Source: Microvirga flocculans ATCC BAA-817
Lineage (GTDB): Bacteria > Pseudomonadota > Alphaproteobacteria > Rhizobiales > Beijerinckiaceae
Direction: 5' to 3'
NCBI RefSeq assembly: GCF_000518665.1
Contig: NZ_JAEA01000001.1
Location: 434,001 to 498,000, forward strand
Length of the DNA stretch: 64,000 nt
Positions 28,436 to 37,035 of the stretch are shown here, in pieces (positions within the stretch are counted from its first letter, which is position 1; each line of letters begins with the position of its first letter). The translations under genes and the position numbers were made by a program. The notes beneath the pieces are model-generated. The model made no database searches. It was not told the origin of the DNA and worked only from the letters and a program-made list of their open reading frames with translations.

Positions 28436-29236
28436 TCAGTTGCGGTCCCAGCGATACATCCCGCGATCCCCTTCCGGGCAGGCGGAGGGCGATTGTGTCT
28501 GCACCGTCTGGATCAGCGGGGAGGGGGCTGGAAGGGCCGCGATTTCACGGATGATCTTCGTGCGGATGGCCTCCGCGAAGTGCTGACGCTCGCGGACGGG
28601 AATCAGGAATGCGCCTTCGCCTCCGATGACGCAGTCCTTGTAATAGAGATCGAGATTCTCCATGTCGCCGAAGCCGCTGGGCCGCTTGAGCATGATGGGA
28701 AGCCCGTTGATGGTGATGCCCTTGGCAACCGCCTCGTCGCGCGCCGCCATGACGCCCCGCCCGCTGCTGTTGGGCCCGTCTCCGGAAATATCGATGACCC
28801 GGCGCAATGGCTCGACGCCTGTCCGGTCGAGGAGTTTGGCGCTAAAGTCGATGGCACCGGAGATCGAGGTCCGCCGCGTGCGGCCGATGGGAGCGTTGTC
28901 GAGGCCATCGGCGAACTTCATGGCGCTCTCAGGACCGTCAATGATGGTCCAGGGAACGATGACCGTCTGATAATCCACCCCCGACCATTCGACATAGGTC
29001 ACGATGATCCGCCCCACGATGCCCTTTCGGATCGCGTCGTGGACAAGAGGAGAGCGAAAGGCCTCCATGAAGCCCTGGCGCTGGAGCTCCTGCTCATCGG
29101 GATCCATGGAGCGTGAGACATCCACGGCCAGAACCAGCGCGACATCGACTTCGGTCTCTGCCTGGGCGCGAGCGGCCGAAAGCCAGAAACCCATCGCCAG
29201 GAGAGCCATGACCGCGCTGAAAACCCCTTTCCTCAT
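28436..29236 (-). CDS. Secreted DUF1194 protein with VWA-like domain
   Basis: 266 residues from the ATG at 29236 (GGAGG 5 nt upstream; an ATG 12 bp earlier is also in frame). Signal peptide ending AARAQA, then a von Willebrand A-like fold starting VALVLAVDVSRSMDPDE, which has the metal-site D-x-S-x-S motif, followed by a second motif ISGDGPNSSGRG. DUF1194 proteins are conserved in Alphaproteobacteria without a known function. A periplasmic adhesion or assembly role is only a guess. Confidence 0.82.
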   Translation of the reverse strand: MRKGVFSAVMALLAMGFWLSAARAQAETEVDVALVLAVDVSRSMDPDEQELQRQGFMEAFRSPLVHDAIRKGIVGRIIVTYVEWSGVDYQTVIVPWTIIDGPESAMKFADGLDNAPIGRTRRTSISGAIDFSAKLLDRTGVEPLRRVIDISGDGPNSSGRGVMAARDEAVAKGITINGLPIMLKRPSGFGDMENLDLYYKDCVIGGEGAFLIPVRERQHFAEAIRTKIIREIAALPAPSPLIQTVQTQSPSACPEGDRGMYRWDRN

Positions 29237-29270
29237 CCCTGCCTCCATCCTGCTGAGGTTAGAGCAACGA

Positions 29271-29297
29271 ACGCAAAAGTCGGCACCGGTTTTGCGT
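29271..29297. repeat. Rhizobial-type dispersed palindrome (variant)
   Basis: ACGCAAAA at 29271-29278 pairs with TTTTGCGT at 29290-29297 around GTCGGCACCGG, preceded by AGAGCAACGA. The form (GAGCA.C...CAAAAGT..GG.ACCGGTTTTG) resembles intergenic palindromes common in Rhizobiales genomes. Confidence 0.6.
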
Positions 29298-29528
29298 CAA
29301 AAGATACCCCACAGCGAAAGCGTTAAGCTGACAGGAAACGCCGATCCGGCAAGGCTCGACCCGCTCAAGCGCTAAGGGACAGGCCTCACATTAGCGTGAA
29401 TGCGACCGGCGGCCCCGCCGCAAGGAAAATGTGCTGATGGGAATTCCTCATTTTCCCGACCGCAACCGGATGGCAGAATGGCCTTGCGCTGTCAGTGCGG
29501 CAGAGTTCAGCCGGAGGATCTTGCATTC

Positions 29529-29948
29529 ATGTCGACCGCTCTCGACCGTTGGGCCCCTTATGCACTGGCTATCTTGAGAATCGTCACGGCCTTGCTCTTC
29601 ATGGAGCACGGAACGCAGAAGCTTTTCGGCTTTCCGGCTCCGCCGCAGGGTGGAACGCCGCCGCTTTTCTCCCTGTTCGGAATCGGCGCCGTCCTCGAAC
29701 TGGCCGGCGGCTTACTGGTCCTCCTGGGATTGTTCACCCGGCCTGTGGCCTTCGTTCTGGCCGGTGAGATGGCGGTGGCCTATTGGATGTTTCACGCTCC
29801 GCAGAGCCCTTACCCGGCCCTGAATGGTGGCGATGCGGCGGTCCTGTTCTGCTTCGTGTTCCTGCTCCTCGTCTTCACCGGGCCCGGCGCCTGGAGCCTC
29901 GATCGCGAGGAACGGCGGACGGAGCGGCGTCATTCATGGGAGCGGTAA
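29529..29948 (+). CDS. DoxX-family membrane protein
   Basis: 139 residues from the ATG at 29529, with four membrane helices. The first contains LRIVTALLFMEHGTQKLFGF, the usual DoxX signature, and the second GAVLELAGGLLVLLGLFTRPVAFVLAGEMA. GGAGG lies 11 nt upstream. DoxX-like proteins take part in redox or thiol-stress functions in some bacteria, but most are uncharacterised. It stands alone here. Confidence 0.88.
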   Translation: MSTALDRWAPYALAILRIVTALLFMEHGTQKLFGFPAPPQGGTPPLFSLFGIGAVLELAGGLLVLLGLFTRPVAFVLAGEMAVAYWMFHAPQSPYPALNGGDAAVLFCFVFLLLVFTGPGAWSLDREERRTERRHSWER

Positions 29949-30147
29949 GCGCGAGGAAGTCCCCCGGGTGCAACCACTGAGAGTGCTGGAACGGTCTCTA
30001 CCTCGAAAGAGTTTGGGGTGATGAGGCCGCTGTCTGAAAATGTCGCGTGGCACGGTTGCCATTCAGCGCCAGATTCTTCTAGAGGCTAGAGGCCCTTCGC
30101 GCCGCAAGGGGACGATGGCGGGGGCATGCGTTGCGTCAGGAGTATCC

Positions 30148-30438
30148 ATGGCTGAGATCATTGCCTTCAAGGATCTCAAGAAAATCGCCGACCGCTGCGA
30201 GGTGTTGACGCTGTTCGAACGAAAGCGCCCTTCGCAGTCGAAATCCCGTTCCGAACCCAAGGCCTTCGATTTCCCGAGTTGCCGTCCCTTCATCTCCGGC
30301 AACCTGACGGATCTCTTCGAGCAGGCGAATGCGGTGGCGATGCGCCACCATCATGGCGATCCGAATGTGCCTGCCATCGTGGCCGAGAAATGCCTGGAGC
30401 TGATTCAGGCGCTGGAACAATACGCCCAGCCGGAATGA
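30148..30438 (+). CDS. Hypothetical protein
   Basis: 96 residues from the ATG at 30148, chosen because GGAG lies about 6 nt upstream and the sequence from MAEIIAFKDLKKI looks coding. The middle is basic (ERKRPSQSKSRSEPKAF), the end mainly helical (LFEQANAVAMRHHHGDPNVPAIVAEKCLELIQALEQYA). No family recognised. An ATG at 30040 would add 36 residues of unlikely sequence. Confidence 0.6.
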   Translation: MAEIIAFKDLKKIADRCEVLTLFERKRPSQSKSRSEPKAFDFPSCRPFISGNLTDLFEQANAVAMRHHHGDPNVPAIVAEKCLELIQALEQYAQPE

Positions 30439-30596
30439 ACGGCGCACGATGATCCGGAAGGGTAGGAGGCACTCCGGGTTACCTCTTGCGGGCTTTACAG
30501 GCTCAGGAACCAAGCCTTCTCCCGATGGTTGATGCCACGCTCGATCCGGCCGCGGATCGGGATCTGGATATGGCTCCGACTCGTCAAGGATTCGCC

Positions 30597-30638
30597 GCAT
30601 CGGCTTCAAACCGGAAAACCTGCTTTCCGGTCCGATGC
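30597..30638. repeat. Rhizobial-type dispersed palindrome
   Basis: Outer arms GCATCGG (30597-30603) and CCGATGC (30632-30638) and inner arms ACCGGAAA (30610-30617) and TTTCCGGT (30624-30631) give a nested cruciform of 42 bp. Its shape matches GCATCGG-ACCGGAAA type intergenic repeats of Rhizobiales. A further 7-bp hairpin (CGATCCG/CGGATCG) lies at 30542-30559. The rest of the 276-bp gap holds no convincing gene. Confidence 0.7.
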
Positions 30639-30714
30639 CCGAGCTTCGCAGAATCCCATGACCGGCGTCATCATCCTCAGCTTGAGCATCGACGGCATCA
30701 GGGGGTAAGGAGAC

Positions 30715-31485
30715 ATGGGACACGATATTGTCCATGAAGAGCAGATTCTCCCAATCGCTCAGGTTTCGTTCCCTACAGTGCCGACCAGGCTGATTTGCCA
30801 GAACATGCTTTTGCGAACCGGCGTCGGCCATATTCTCTCGGGCACGCGCTTCGTGCTGGCGGAGGAAGCCGGCGAAGATGCGGACACGTTGTCGTGTCTC
30901 AGCGATTGGGAGCAGGGTCTCTTCCTTATCTGCGAGAGCCACTTCCGCGAGGATTGTGGGGATATCGTCACGGATCTGAAAACACGCTTCCCTGCCGCCC
31001 GTGTTGTCTTGCTTGGAGAAGAACCGGAGCCGCGCAAGATCATGCAGCTCCTGCAGGCTGGCCTGGATGGATTTTGTCCGAGAAGCATGAGCCATCAAGC
31101 CTTGATCAAGGTGCTCGAGCTCGTGATGCACGGCGAGACATTCGTTCCCGCCTGCGCGGGGCTTGCCTTGATTGAGCAGTCGCTGAAGGGTCCCTCCATG
31201 AGGTTCGGGTCCTCGGTTGCGCTCATGGCGGCAGAGAATTCTGCAGCGCTTCTGGACAAGCTGTCGGAGCGCGAGGCGCAAATCCTGAACTGTCTCACGC
31301 GGGGGGCGTCAAACAAGCTGATTGCTCGTGAACTCGGCGTTGCGGAGGCAACCGTCAAGGTGCATATCAAGGCCATCCTGCGGAAGGTCAAGGCGTGCAA
31401 CCGCACCCAGGCCGCCATGTGGGCTGTCGATCATTTCGACTCTCTCCAGGAGAGAACCTGTATCAATCCCACGATCAGACGATGA
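30715..31485 (+). CDS. LuxR/NarL-type regulator with a degenerate receiver
   Basis: 256 residues. The C-terminal HTH is clear (LSEREAQILNCLTRGASNKLIARELGVAEATVKVHIKAILRKV). The N-terminal 130 residues look like a receiver fold, but at the strand where the phosphorylated Asp should lie the sequence is LFLICESHF, with no Asp, so phospho-control is unlikely. No sensor kinase is nearby. The target is unknown; a NarL-type inverted repeat lies 173 bp downstream of its stop. Confidence 0.85.
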   Translation: MGHDIVHEEQILPIAQVSFPTVPTRLICQNMLLRTGVGHILSGTRFVLAEEAGEDADTLSCLSDWEQGLFLICESHFREDCGDIVTDLKTRFPAARVVLLGEEPEPRKIMQLLQAGLDGFCPRSMSHQALIKVLELVMHGETFVPACAGLALIEQSLKGPSMRFGSSVALMAAENSAALLDKLSEREAQILNCLTRGASNKLIARELGVAEATVKVHIKAILRKVKACNRTQAAMWAVDHFDSLQERTCINPTIRR

Positions 31486-31819
31486 TCCGCGCGGAACGGT
31501 GCTGTCGTCATCATCCTGGCGGATCGCTCCGAGCCCGTTTTCACGCAGGAAAATCCGCTCGTCATGAAGGGAAGAGCCGTATGGATCATGGATGCAAGAA
31601 CCCGTTCCTGATTCCTTGTTCTAGGCAAGCATTCCGACGATGAAGACTTCTGTCCATCTACCTCCATGGGGGTAGTCCGTGTGGTGAGTTGCGGATCAGT
31701 CGAGCAGGGCTGTAAGCCTGTTTCCATCCTGATGGCGTAGCCGATAATCCGTAAGAGCGTACTGAACGCCTTCAGGCTCAGATCGATAACAAAGCACCCT
31801 TCGGTGCAGTGGGGCGAAT
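31486..31819. other. 334-bp intergenic region, no gene supported
   Basis: Frames here are short or have non-coding composition. The only clear structures are a NarL-like inverted repeat at 31658-31675 and a small hairpin GCACC/GGTGC just before the next gene. Confidence 0.6.
31658..31675. promoter_or_regulatory. NarL/FixJ-type 7-2-7 inverted repeat
   Basis: CTACCTCCATGGGGGTAG: two heptamers TACCTCC and GGGGGTA separated by AT, each matching six of seven positions of the NarL heptamer (TACYYMT). It lies between a LuxR/NarL-type regulator gene and a small hypothetical gene. Confidence 0.45.
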
Positions 31820-32035
31820 ATGGATTATCAAGTCGAACTGGTGGCTCGCGCATTCTATGATGCCGAGAATGAAGACGGCTCGTGGGACGGCGAAGCGGAG
31901 AGCACCAGGCAAGAGTTTCGCGGCTATGCCCGAAACGCCATCGCGCTCCTTCATGACGATATCGGCGTTCTTCTCCTGGCTCTGGAGCGCGCCGCCGCAG
32001 AAGAGAATCCGGAAAGGGAAAGAGCCGCAGCTTAA
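31820..32035 (+). CDS. Small acidic hypothetical protein
   Basis: 71 residues, Glu/Ala-rich and predicted helical (MDYQVELVARAFYDAENEDG, then ARNAIALLHDDIGVLLLALERAAAEE). GGGG lies 5 nt upstream of the ATG. No family recognised; short length keeps confidence moderate. Confidence 0.55.
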   Translation: MDYQVELVARAFYDAENEDGSWDGEAESTRQEFRGYARNAIALLHDDIGVLLLALERAAAEENPERERAAA

Positions 32036-32059
32036 GCGTGCGAGCTTTTGACAGACGAG

Positions 32060-32096
32060 GCTTGAGGATCGCCCATGAATTGCACGATCCTCAAGC
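32060..32096. other. Long intergenic stem-loop
   Basis: A perfect 12-bp stem, GCTTGAGGATCG at 32060-32071 with CGATCCTCAAGC at 32085-32096, around a 13-nt loop. There is no T-run on either strand, so it is not a standard terminator. It lies between two small genes that point toward each other. Confidence 0.7.
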
Positions 32097-32137
32097 AAAA
32101 TTCGAGATGGTTTTTCCTCTCGAGCATGTGCCGGGCA

Positions 32138-32338
32138 TCAATGCGTATCCGGCGGCAGATCGGCGATCCGCTTGATCTCATAAACGACCAACACCAACAC
32201 GACAGACATCACGACAAGGCCGAGGGCATTCGTGAGCACGCTCGCGCTGACTCCCGACGCCGAAGAGACGAGGGCCAGCAGGATCAGGAAGGGCAGTCCG
32301 AGAGCGATCGCGAAGACGGCAAGAAAAGACCGTGGCAT
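32138..32338 (-). CDS. Small two-helix membrane protein
   Basis: 66 residues with two clear hydrophobic helices (FLAVFAIALGLPFLILLALV and LGLVVMSVVLVLVVYEI) and a short charged tail. The ATG has GGAA about 6 nt upstream. Function unknown; small proteins of this kind are often missed. Confidence 0.55.
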   Translation of the reverse strand: MPRSFLAVFAIALGLPFLILLALVSSASGVSASVLTNALGLVVMSVVLVLVVYEIKRIADLPPDTH

Positions 32339-32452
32339 GGCCGGTTCCCTGAGATTGGCGGAAGTTCTTCAGGTAGCCTTCCAATCGTGGAGAAAATGAG
32401 GTTGTGGCTTCCGCGTCTCTCCACCGCCGCGCGTCGGATGCGAGCCCGCTTC

Positions 32453-33343
32453 TCAGAAGTCCCAACGCTGCGCCTTGGCCACGAGAAAGTCCCGGAACGC
32501 CTGGACCCGCGCGACGGAACGCATTTCTTCCGGATAGACGAGATAGCTTTCGAGGCTCGGCATCTCCACGTCCCGCAAGACCTGCTTCACTTTCGGATTG
32601 GTGCTCATGGCGTAATCCGGCGCCATGCCGATGCCGGCTCCGTTCTCGATGGCCTGCCGGAGAGCCAGGCTGTCGTTGACGACCAGCCTGGCGGGGCGGG
32701 GATCCTTCGGATCGCGTCCCAGATGCGTCAGCCTGTGCAGATCCAGAATGAAGGACGGCTGATCCCCGCCCAGGCAGAGAAGGGCGTGCTTGTCGAGATC
32801 CTCGATACGCTCGGGCTCGCCGAACCGTTCGATATAGGTATGCGCCGCGTAGGCATGATACTGGATCGTGAAGAGCCGGCGCTGGATCAGGTCGGGCTGC
32901 GCCGGGCGCCGGAGCCGGATGGCGATATCGGCCTCCCGCATCGCGAGATCCAGCTCGTCGTTCGTCAGGATCAGTTGAATCTGCACGTCCGGATAGCGGT
33001 CGAGGAATTCCGTGATGCGCCGGGCCAGCCAGATCCCGCCGATCCCCACGGTCGCCGTGACCTTCAGCTCGCCGGCGGGCCGCTCGCTGGTGTCGGTGAG
33101 GCGCTGGCGGGTTTCGTCCAGGCGCAAGCGCATGTCCTGAGCGGCCCGGAAGAGCAGTTCCCCATGTTCCGTGAGGACGAGCCCGCGGGGATGCCGGTGA
33201 AAGAGCGGGACCTTCAGCTCGTGTTCCAGGGTGCTGATCTGCCGGCTCACCGAGGACTGGTTGACCCCCAGCTTCTCGCCGGCGCGGGTGAAGTTACCGG
33301 CATTCACCACCTCGTAGAACAGTCTGATCTTGTCCCAGTCCAA
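32453..33343 (-). CDS. LysR-family transcriptional regulator
   Basis: 296 residues from a TTG start (GGGGAT upstream; MDWDKIRLFYEVV is the expected opening). HTH: FTRAGEKLGVNQSSVSRQISTLE. The effector domain follows (GELKVTATVGIGGIWLARRI). The neighbour on the same strand is PHA synthase, about 170 bp away. The target is not evident. Confidence 0.88.
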   Translation of the reverse strand: MDWDKIRLFYEVVNAGNFTRAGEKLGVNQSSVSRQISTLEHELKVPLFHRHPRGLVLTEHGELLFRAAQDMRLRLDETRQRLTDTSERPAGELKVTATVGIGGIWLARRITEFLDRYPDVQIQLILTNDELDLAMREADIAIRLRRPAQPDLIQRRLFTIQYHAYAAHTYIERFGEPERIEDLDKHALLCLGGDQPSFILDLHRLTHLGRDPKDPRPARLVVNDSLALRQAIENGAGIGMAPDYAMSTNPKVKQVLRDVEMPSLESYLVYPEEMRSVARVQAFRDFLVAKAQRWDF

Positions 33344-33514
33344 TCGAAATCCCCAGCGTTGGCAGAGACGTACAGGTAAGATGCGGGACCGTGCCAGATC
33401 AACCTTTATCGTCCGGGTCGTTCCCGCTTCGCCGCACGGCCATGGGGAAAAGCCTGCCGGGCGCCGCTGAATTCATGGGCAATGAATGCCGTGCGAGGCC
33501 ATGCGGGCAGCCGC

Positions 33515-35395
33515 TCAGGCCTGAAGCACGTAAGTTCCCGGTGCATTGCACAAAGGCGCATAGCCCTCGGCGGGGGCTCCCATGCGCGGCGGGGCGGTTG
33601 GCTCGCCGGAATGGGAGGTCAGCCAGCGCGCCCATTCGGGCCACCAGGAGCCATCGAAGCGTGGCGCGATCTTGGTCCAGGTGTCCGGGTCCAGATAATG
33701 GCCCGAGGCCGATCGCGTCAGAATCTGGAAATGCGCCTTGTCGTTGTCGGGACCGGTCACAATACCGGCATTGTGGCCTCCCGATGTGAGGAGAAAGGTT
33801 ACCTCCGTGTCGGAGAGAAGATGGATCTTGAAGGCCGAGCGCCAGGGGGCCACGTGGTCGCGCTCGGTGCCGACAGCGAAGATCGGCGCGCGGATGTCGC
33901 GCATGGCGATGGGGCGCCCGTCCACATGGAAGCGCCCCTCCGCCAGATCGTTGTCGAGGAAGAGCTGCCGCAGATACTCCGTGTGCATGCGATAGGGCAT
34001 GCGCGTCGCGTCTGCATTCCAGGCCATCAGGTCGTTCATGGGCGTGCGCTCGCCCAAGAGGTAATGCCTGACGAGCCGCGACCAGATCAGGTCGTTGGAG
34101 CGCAGGAGCTGAAAGGCTCCCGCCATCTGGCGGGTGTCGAGATAACCCTGGCTGCGCATCAGGTCTTCGAGGAAGTGGAGCTGGCTCTCGTTGATAAAGA
34201 GGGTCAGCTCTCCCGCCTCCCGGAAATCGGCCTGCGCCGCCAGGAGGGACATGGTCGCAAGGCGCTTGTCGCCTTCGCGGGCCATGGCAGCGGCGGCGAT
34301 GGAGAGGAGCGTCCCGCCCAGGCAATAGCCCACCGCGTGAACCTTGCGGTCGGGCACGACCGCATTCACCGCATCGAGCGCCGCCATTACGCCGAGCTTC
34401 CGGTAATCGTCCATGCCCAGATCCCGGTCCTCGGCGGTCGGGTTCTTCCAGGAAATGATGAAGACCGTGAAGCCCTGATCGGTGAGGTAGCGGACGAGGG
34501 AATTCTCCGGCGAGAGATCCAGGATGTAATATTTCATGATCCAGGCGGGCACGATCAGGATCGGCTCCGGCCGCACCTTGTCGGTGCTTGGCTTGTACTG
34601 GATCAGCTCGATGAGCCGGTTGCGGTAGATCACCTTGCCCGGCGTCACGGCCACATTGCGGCCGACCTTGAAGGCCTCCGTGCCGGCAGCGGGCTTCCCG
34701 TGCACGATCCGCTCCCAATCGTCGATGAAGTTGCGAAGCCCCTGCACGATGTTCTGCCCTCCCGTCTCGGCGATCCGGCGCTGGACGACCGGGTTCGTCG
34801 CGATGAAATTCGAGGGCGAGGCCATGTCGAGGATCTGGCGCATGGCGAATTCCACCACCGCCTCGTGCTGCTTCGTGACGCCGTCGACATCGGTCGTGGC
34901 GTTGTCCCACCATTGCTGCTGCAGCAGGAAGCTCTGCTGAACGAGATTGTAAGGCCATTGCCACCATTCGGTCTCGGCGAAGCGGTGGTCCTGGGGCAGC
35001 GGTTCGATGCAGGGCTCCGACGAGCCCCCGCTCGTAGCGCAGCAGGAAGCGAATTGCGCGAGCCGCGCCCATTTGCGGGCGCCTTTCGTGATCAGCTCGA
35101 CCTGCTTGCCGGGAGATATGGCGAGGTGGACCCCCCAATCCATGAAGGCGCCGACGACAGCCGCAGGCGACAGGCCGCCCGTGAGGCGCGCCAGGCTCGC
35201 ATGGGCGACATGGTCGAGGGAATCGCGAAGCCGATGGAGCTCGGGGTCCTCCCAGGTATCCAGAGGGCGGTTCGTCGCCGATGGCGGGACTTCGGGGCGC
35301 ACGGGCAGGCCGGGCTGCGCGGCAGGTGCAAAAGCCCGAGCCTTGCTGCGCGATGCGCGGCTGCTCTTGACTGTCGGGGACGGGCGAGCTGGCAT
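33515..35395 (-). CDS. phaC: Poly(3-hydroxyalkanoate) synthase (PhaC-like)
   Basis: 626-residue alpha/beta-hydrolase enzyme that polymerises hydroxyacyl-CoA. The lipase-like box GYCLGG carries the catalytic Cys; the later Asp and His lie in GTERDHVAPW and TSGGHNAGIVTG. The N-terminal PhaC domain (FMDWGVHLAISPGKQVEL, WWDNATTDVDGV) is present; the first 45 residues are a Pro/Ala-rich extension. Divergent from a universal stress protein gene with an FNR/FixK-type box between, so it may be a stress-island copy rather than the main synthase. Confidence 0.92.
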   Translation of the reverse strand: MPARPSPTVKSSRASRSKARAFAPAAQPGLPVRPEVPPSATNRPLDTWEDPELHRLRDSLDHVAHASLARLTGGLSPAAVVGAFMDWGVHLAISPGKQVELITKGARKWARLAQFASCCATSGGSSEPCIEPLPQDHRFAETEWWQWPYNLVQQSFLLQQQWWDNATTDVDGVTKQHEAVVEFAMRQILDMASPSNFIATNPVVQRRIAETGGQNIVQGLRNFIDDWERIVHGKPAAGTEAFKVGRNVAVTPGKVIYRNRLIELIQYKPSTDKVRPEPILIVPAWIMKYYILDLSPENSLVRYLTDQGFTVFIISWKNPTAEDRDLGMDDYRKLGVMAALDAVNAVVPDRKVHAVGYCLGGTLLSIAAAAMAREGDKRLATMSLLAAQADFREAGELTLFINESQLHFLEDLMRSQGYLDTRQMAGAFQLLRSNDLIWSRLVRHYLLGERTPMNDLMAWNADATRMPYRMHTEYLRQLFLDNDLAEGRFHVDGRPIAMRDIRAPIFAVGTERDHVAPWRSAFKIHLLSDTEVTFLLTSGGHNAGIVTGPDNDKAHFQILTRSASGHYLDPDTWTKIAPRFDGSWWPEWARWLTSHSGEPTAPPRMGAPAEGYAPLCNAPGTYVLQA

Positions 35396-35470
35396 CACGG
35401 CCTCCGGGCTTGCACCCTCGCGCGAGGGTGGGGAATGATGGCAGCATGACAGGCAAGGTCATGCGGAGCG

Positions 35471-35484
35471 TTGCGATGGATCAA
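35471..35484. promoter_or_regulatory. FNR/FixK-type box
   Basis: TTGCGATGGATCAA, matching TTG(A/C)-N6-TCAA. It lies 75 bp before the PHA synthase start and 88 bp before the universal stress protein start, so it could serve either direction. Confidence 0.6.
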
Positions 35485-35572
35485 AGCATCCTGCGCGATT
35501 TCGTCTAGATGATGATGCCGTTGACGGCGCGGCGGCCCCTCCTTCGCGTCCGGGCATGCAAAGGAGAAGGCG

Positions 35573-36409
35573 ATGATCAAGGACGTCATGGTGCATCTGG
35601 ACGGCAGCCCCGAGGACGAAATCCGGCTCGAATACGCCCGGTCCCTCGCCTCCGGCGAGAAGGCGCACCTGGTCGGCGTCTTCACCAACCTGCTGCCGGA
35701 CCTCTCGATCGCCATGCCCTTCGACGGTGGCGCCGCTGCCGTCGTGCAGGTCGTTTCCGAACTGGAGGATCAGGCCCGCAAGGATGGCGACGTCACGGTG
35801 AAGCGCCTGACGGAGAAGCTCGCCGGCCTGCCGGCGCCGGCTGAGCTGCGCCGCTTCGACGAGACCATGGGCACTATGTCGATCAGGGTGGCCGAGCTGT
35901 CCCGCTACGCTGATCTCTTCGTCGCCACGCGTCCCTATGGGGCAGGCGATACGCCTGTCTGGCTCGATCTCGTCGAGTCCGTTCTCTTCGGCGGCGGACG
36001 CGCGCTCCTGATCGTCCCGCCCGGCTATCGCCGGCAAGGCGCGGTTCAGACCGTCCTCGTCGCCTGGAACGGCACCCGCGAGTCCGCCCGGGCGCTCAGC
36101 GAGGGCTTGAGCTTCATCGAGAAGGCGACCCGCGTCGTCGTCGTCATGATCGATCCGAAGCCCGACACCACAATGGAAACGGATATCAAAGCGCATCTTC
36201 TCCGTCACGGAGCGGTGCCGGAAGTCGTCACCGTTCAGAGCAACGGGCGCGAGGTTGCCGACGTGGTTCTGGACGAGGCGAACCGCGTCTCGGCCGATCT
36301 CCTCGTCATGGGTGGATACGGTCACACCCGTTTCCGCGAGCAGGTCTTCGGCGGTGCGACACTGGATATGCTGACCGTCTCGGATCGCCCTATCCTTCTG
36401 GCGCATTGA
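35573..36409 (+). CDS. Tandem-domain universal stress protein
   Basis: 278 residues comprising two USP folds. The second half has the cleaner ATP-loop pattern (GGYGHTRFREQVFGGATLDML). The first half has VHLDGSPEDEIRLEYA and a degenerate loop. The ATG has GGAG about 9 nt upstream. It heads a run with a flavodoxin-fold reductase and a P-type ATPase, and an FNR/FixK-type box precedes it. Likely a dormancy or low-oxygen stress factor. Confidence 0.9.
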   Translation: MIKDVMVHLDGSPEDEIRLEYARSLASGEKAHLVGVFTNLLPDLSIAMPFDGGAAAVVQVVSELEDQARKDGDVTVKRLTEKLAGLPAPAELRRFDETMGTMSIRVAELSRYADLFVATRPYGAGDTPVWLDLVESVLFGGGRALLIVPPGYRRQGAVQTVLVAWNGTRESARALSEGLSFIEKATRVVVVMIDPKPDTTMETDIKAHLLRHGAVPEVVTVQSNGREVADVVLDEANRVSADLLVMGGYGHTRFREQVFGGATLDMLTVSDRPILLAH

Positions 36410-36444
36410 GGCTACACCAGCTCCTGCCTCAGGGGATTGCCGGC

Positions 36445-37029
36445 ATGGCGCGCGTCACCATCATCCAAGGCCATCCGACGCCCGACACCCGGCATTTCTG
36501 CCATGCCCTGGCCGATGCCTATGCCCGAGGCGCGGCCGAGGGCGGACACGAGGTCCGCGTCGTCCCGGTGGCGGAGCTCGATTTTCCCCTGCTGCGATCC
36601 AAGAGCGACTGGGAAGGCGCTTCGCCGCCTCCCGGTCTTGTCGAAGCGCAGCAGGCGCTCGCCTGGGCCGAGCATGTCGTCATCATCTATCCTCTCTGGC
36701 TCGGGGGAATGCCGGCCCTCCTCAAGGGATTCATGGAGCAGGTCTTCCGTCCAGCCTTCATGATGGGCGGGGCCGGGCCCGGAGCGAGCTGGAAAACAGC
36801 TCTCAAGGGCCGCTCGTCGCGCATCGTCGTCACCATGGGCATGCCGGGCTTCGTCTATCGCTGGTATTTCGGGGCGCACAGCCTCAGGAGCCTCAAGCGC
36901 AGCATTCTCGCCCTTGTCGGGATCGGCCCGAACAGGCATACGCTGATCGGCATGATCGAAAGCATGAGCGATGCCAGGCGCGAAGCGTGGCTCGAAAAGC
37001 TCCGCAGGCTCGGAACGAGGGCCCGGTAA
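36445..37029 (+). CDS. NAD(P)H dehydrogenase (quinone), flavodoxin-2 fold
   Basis: 194 residues. The FMN-binding entry is VTIIQGHPTPDTRHFCHALADAY, and HVVIIYPLWLGGMPALLKGFMEQVFRPAF is the conserved flavodoxin-2 block found in KefF/MdaB-type quinone reductases. The start is set at the ATG at 36445, because the in-frame TTG at 36406 overlaps the USP stop and gives unrelated residues. Cytosolic reductase for quinones or similar acceptors. Confidence 0.88.
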   Translation: MARVTIIQGHPTPDTRHFCHALADAYARGAAEGGHEVRVVPVAELDFPLLRSKSDWEGASPPPGLVEAQQALAWAEHVVIIYPLWLGGMPALLKGFMEQVFRPAFMMGGAGPGASWKTALKGRSSRIVVTMGMPGFVYRWYFGAHSLRSLKRSILALVGIGPNRHTLIGMIESMSDARREAWLEKLRRLGTRAR

Positions 37030-37035
37030 GCTGCA

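Noticed and set aside
31431-31853. 140-residue minus-strand frame downstream of the LuxR gene
   Set aside because: No ribosome site, overlaps the LuxR 3' end and the next gene's start, and no conserved-looking segments.
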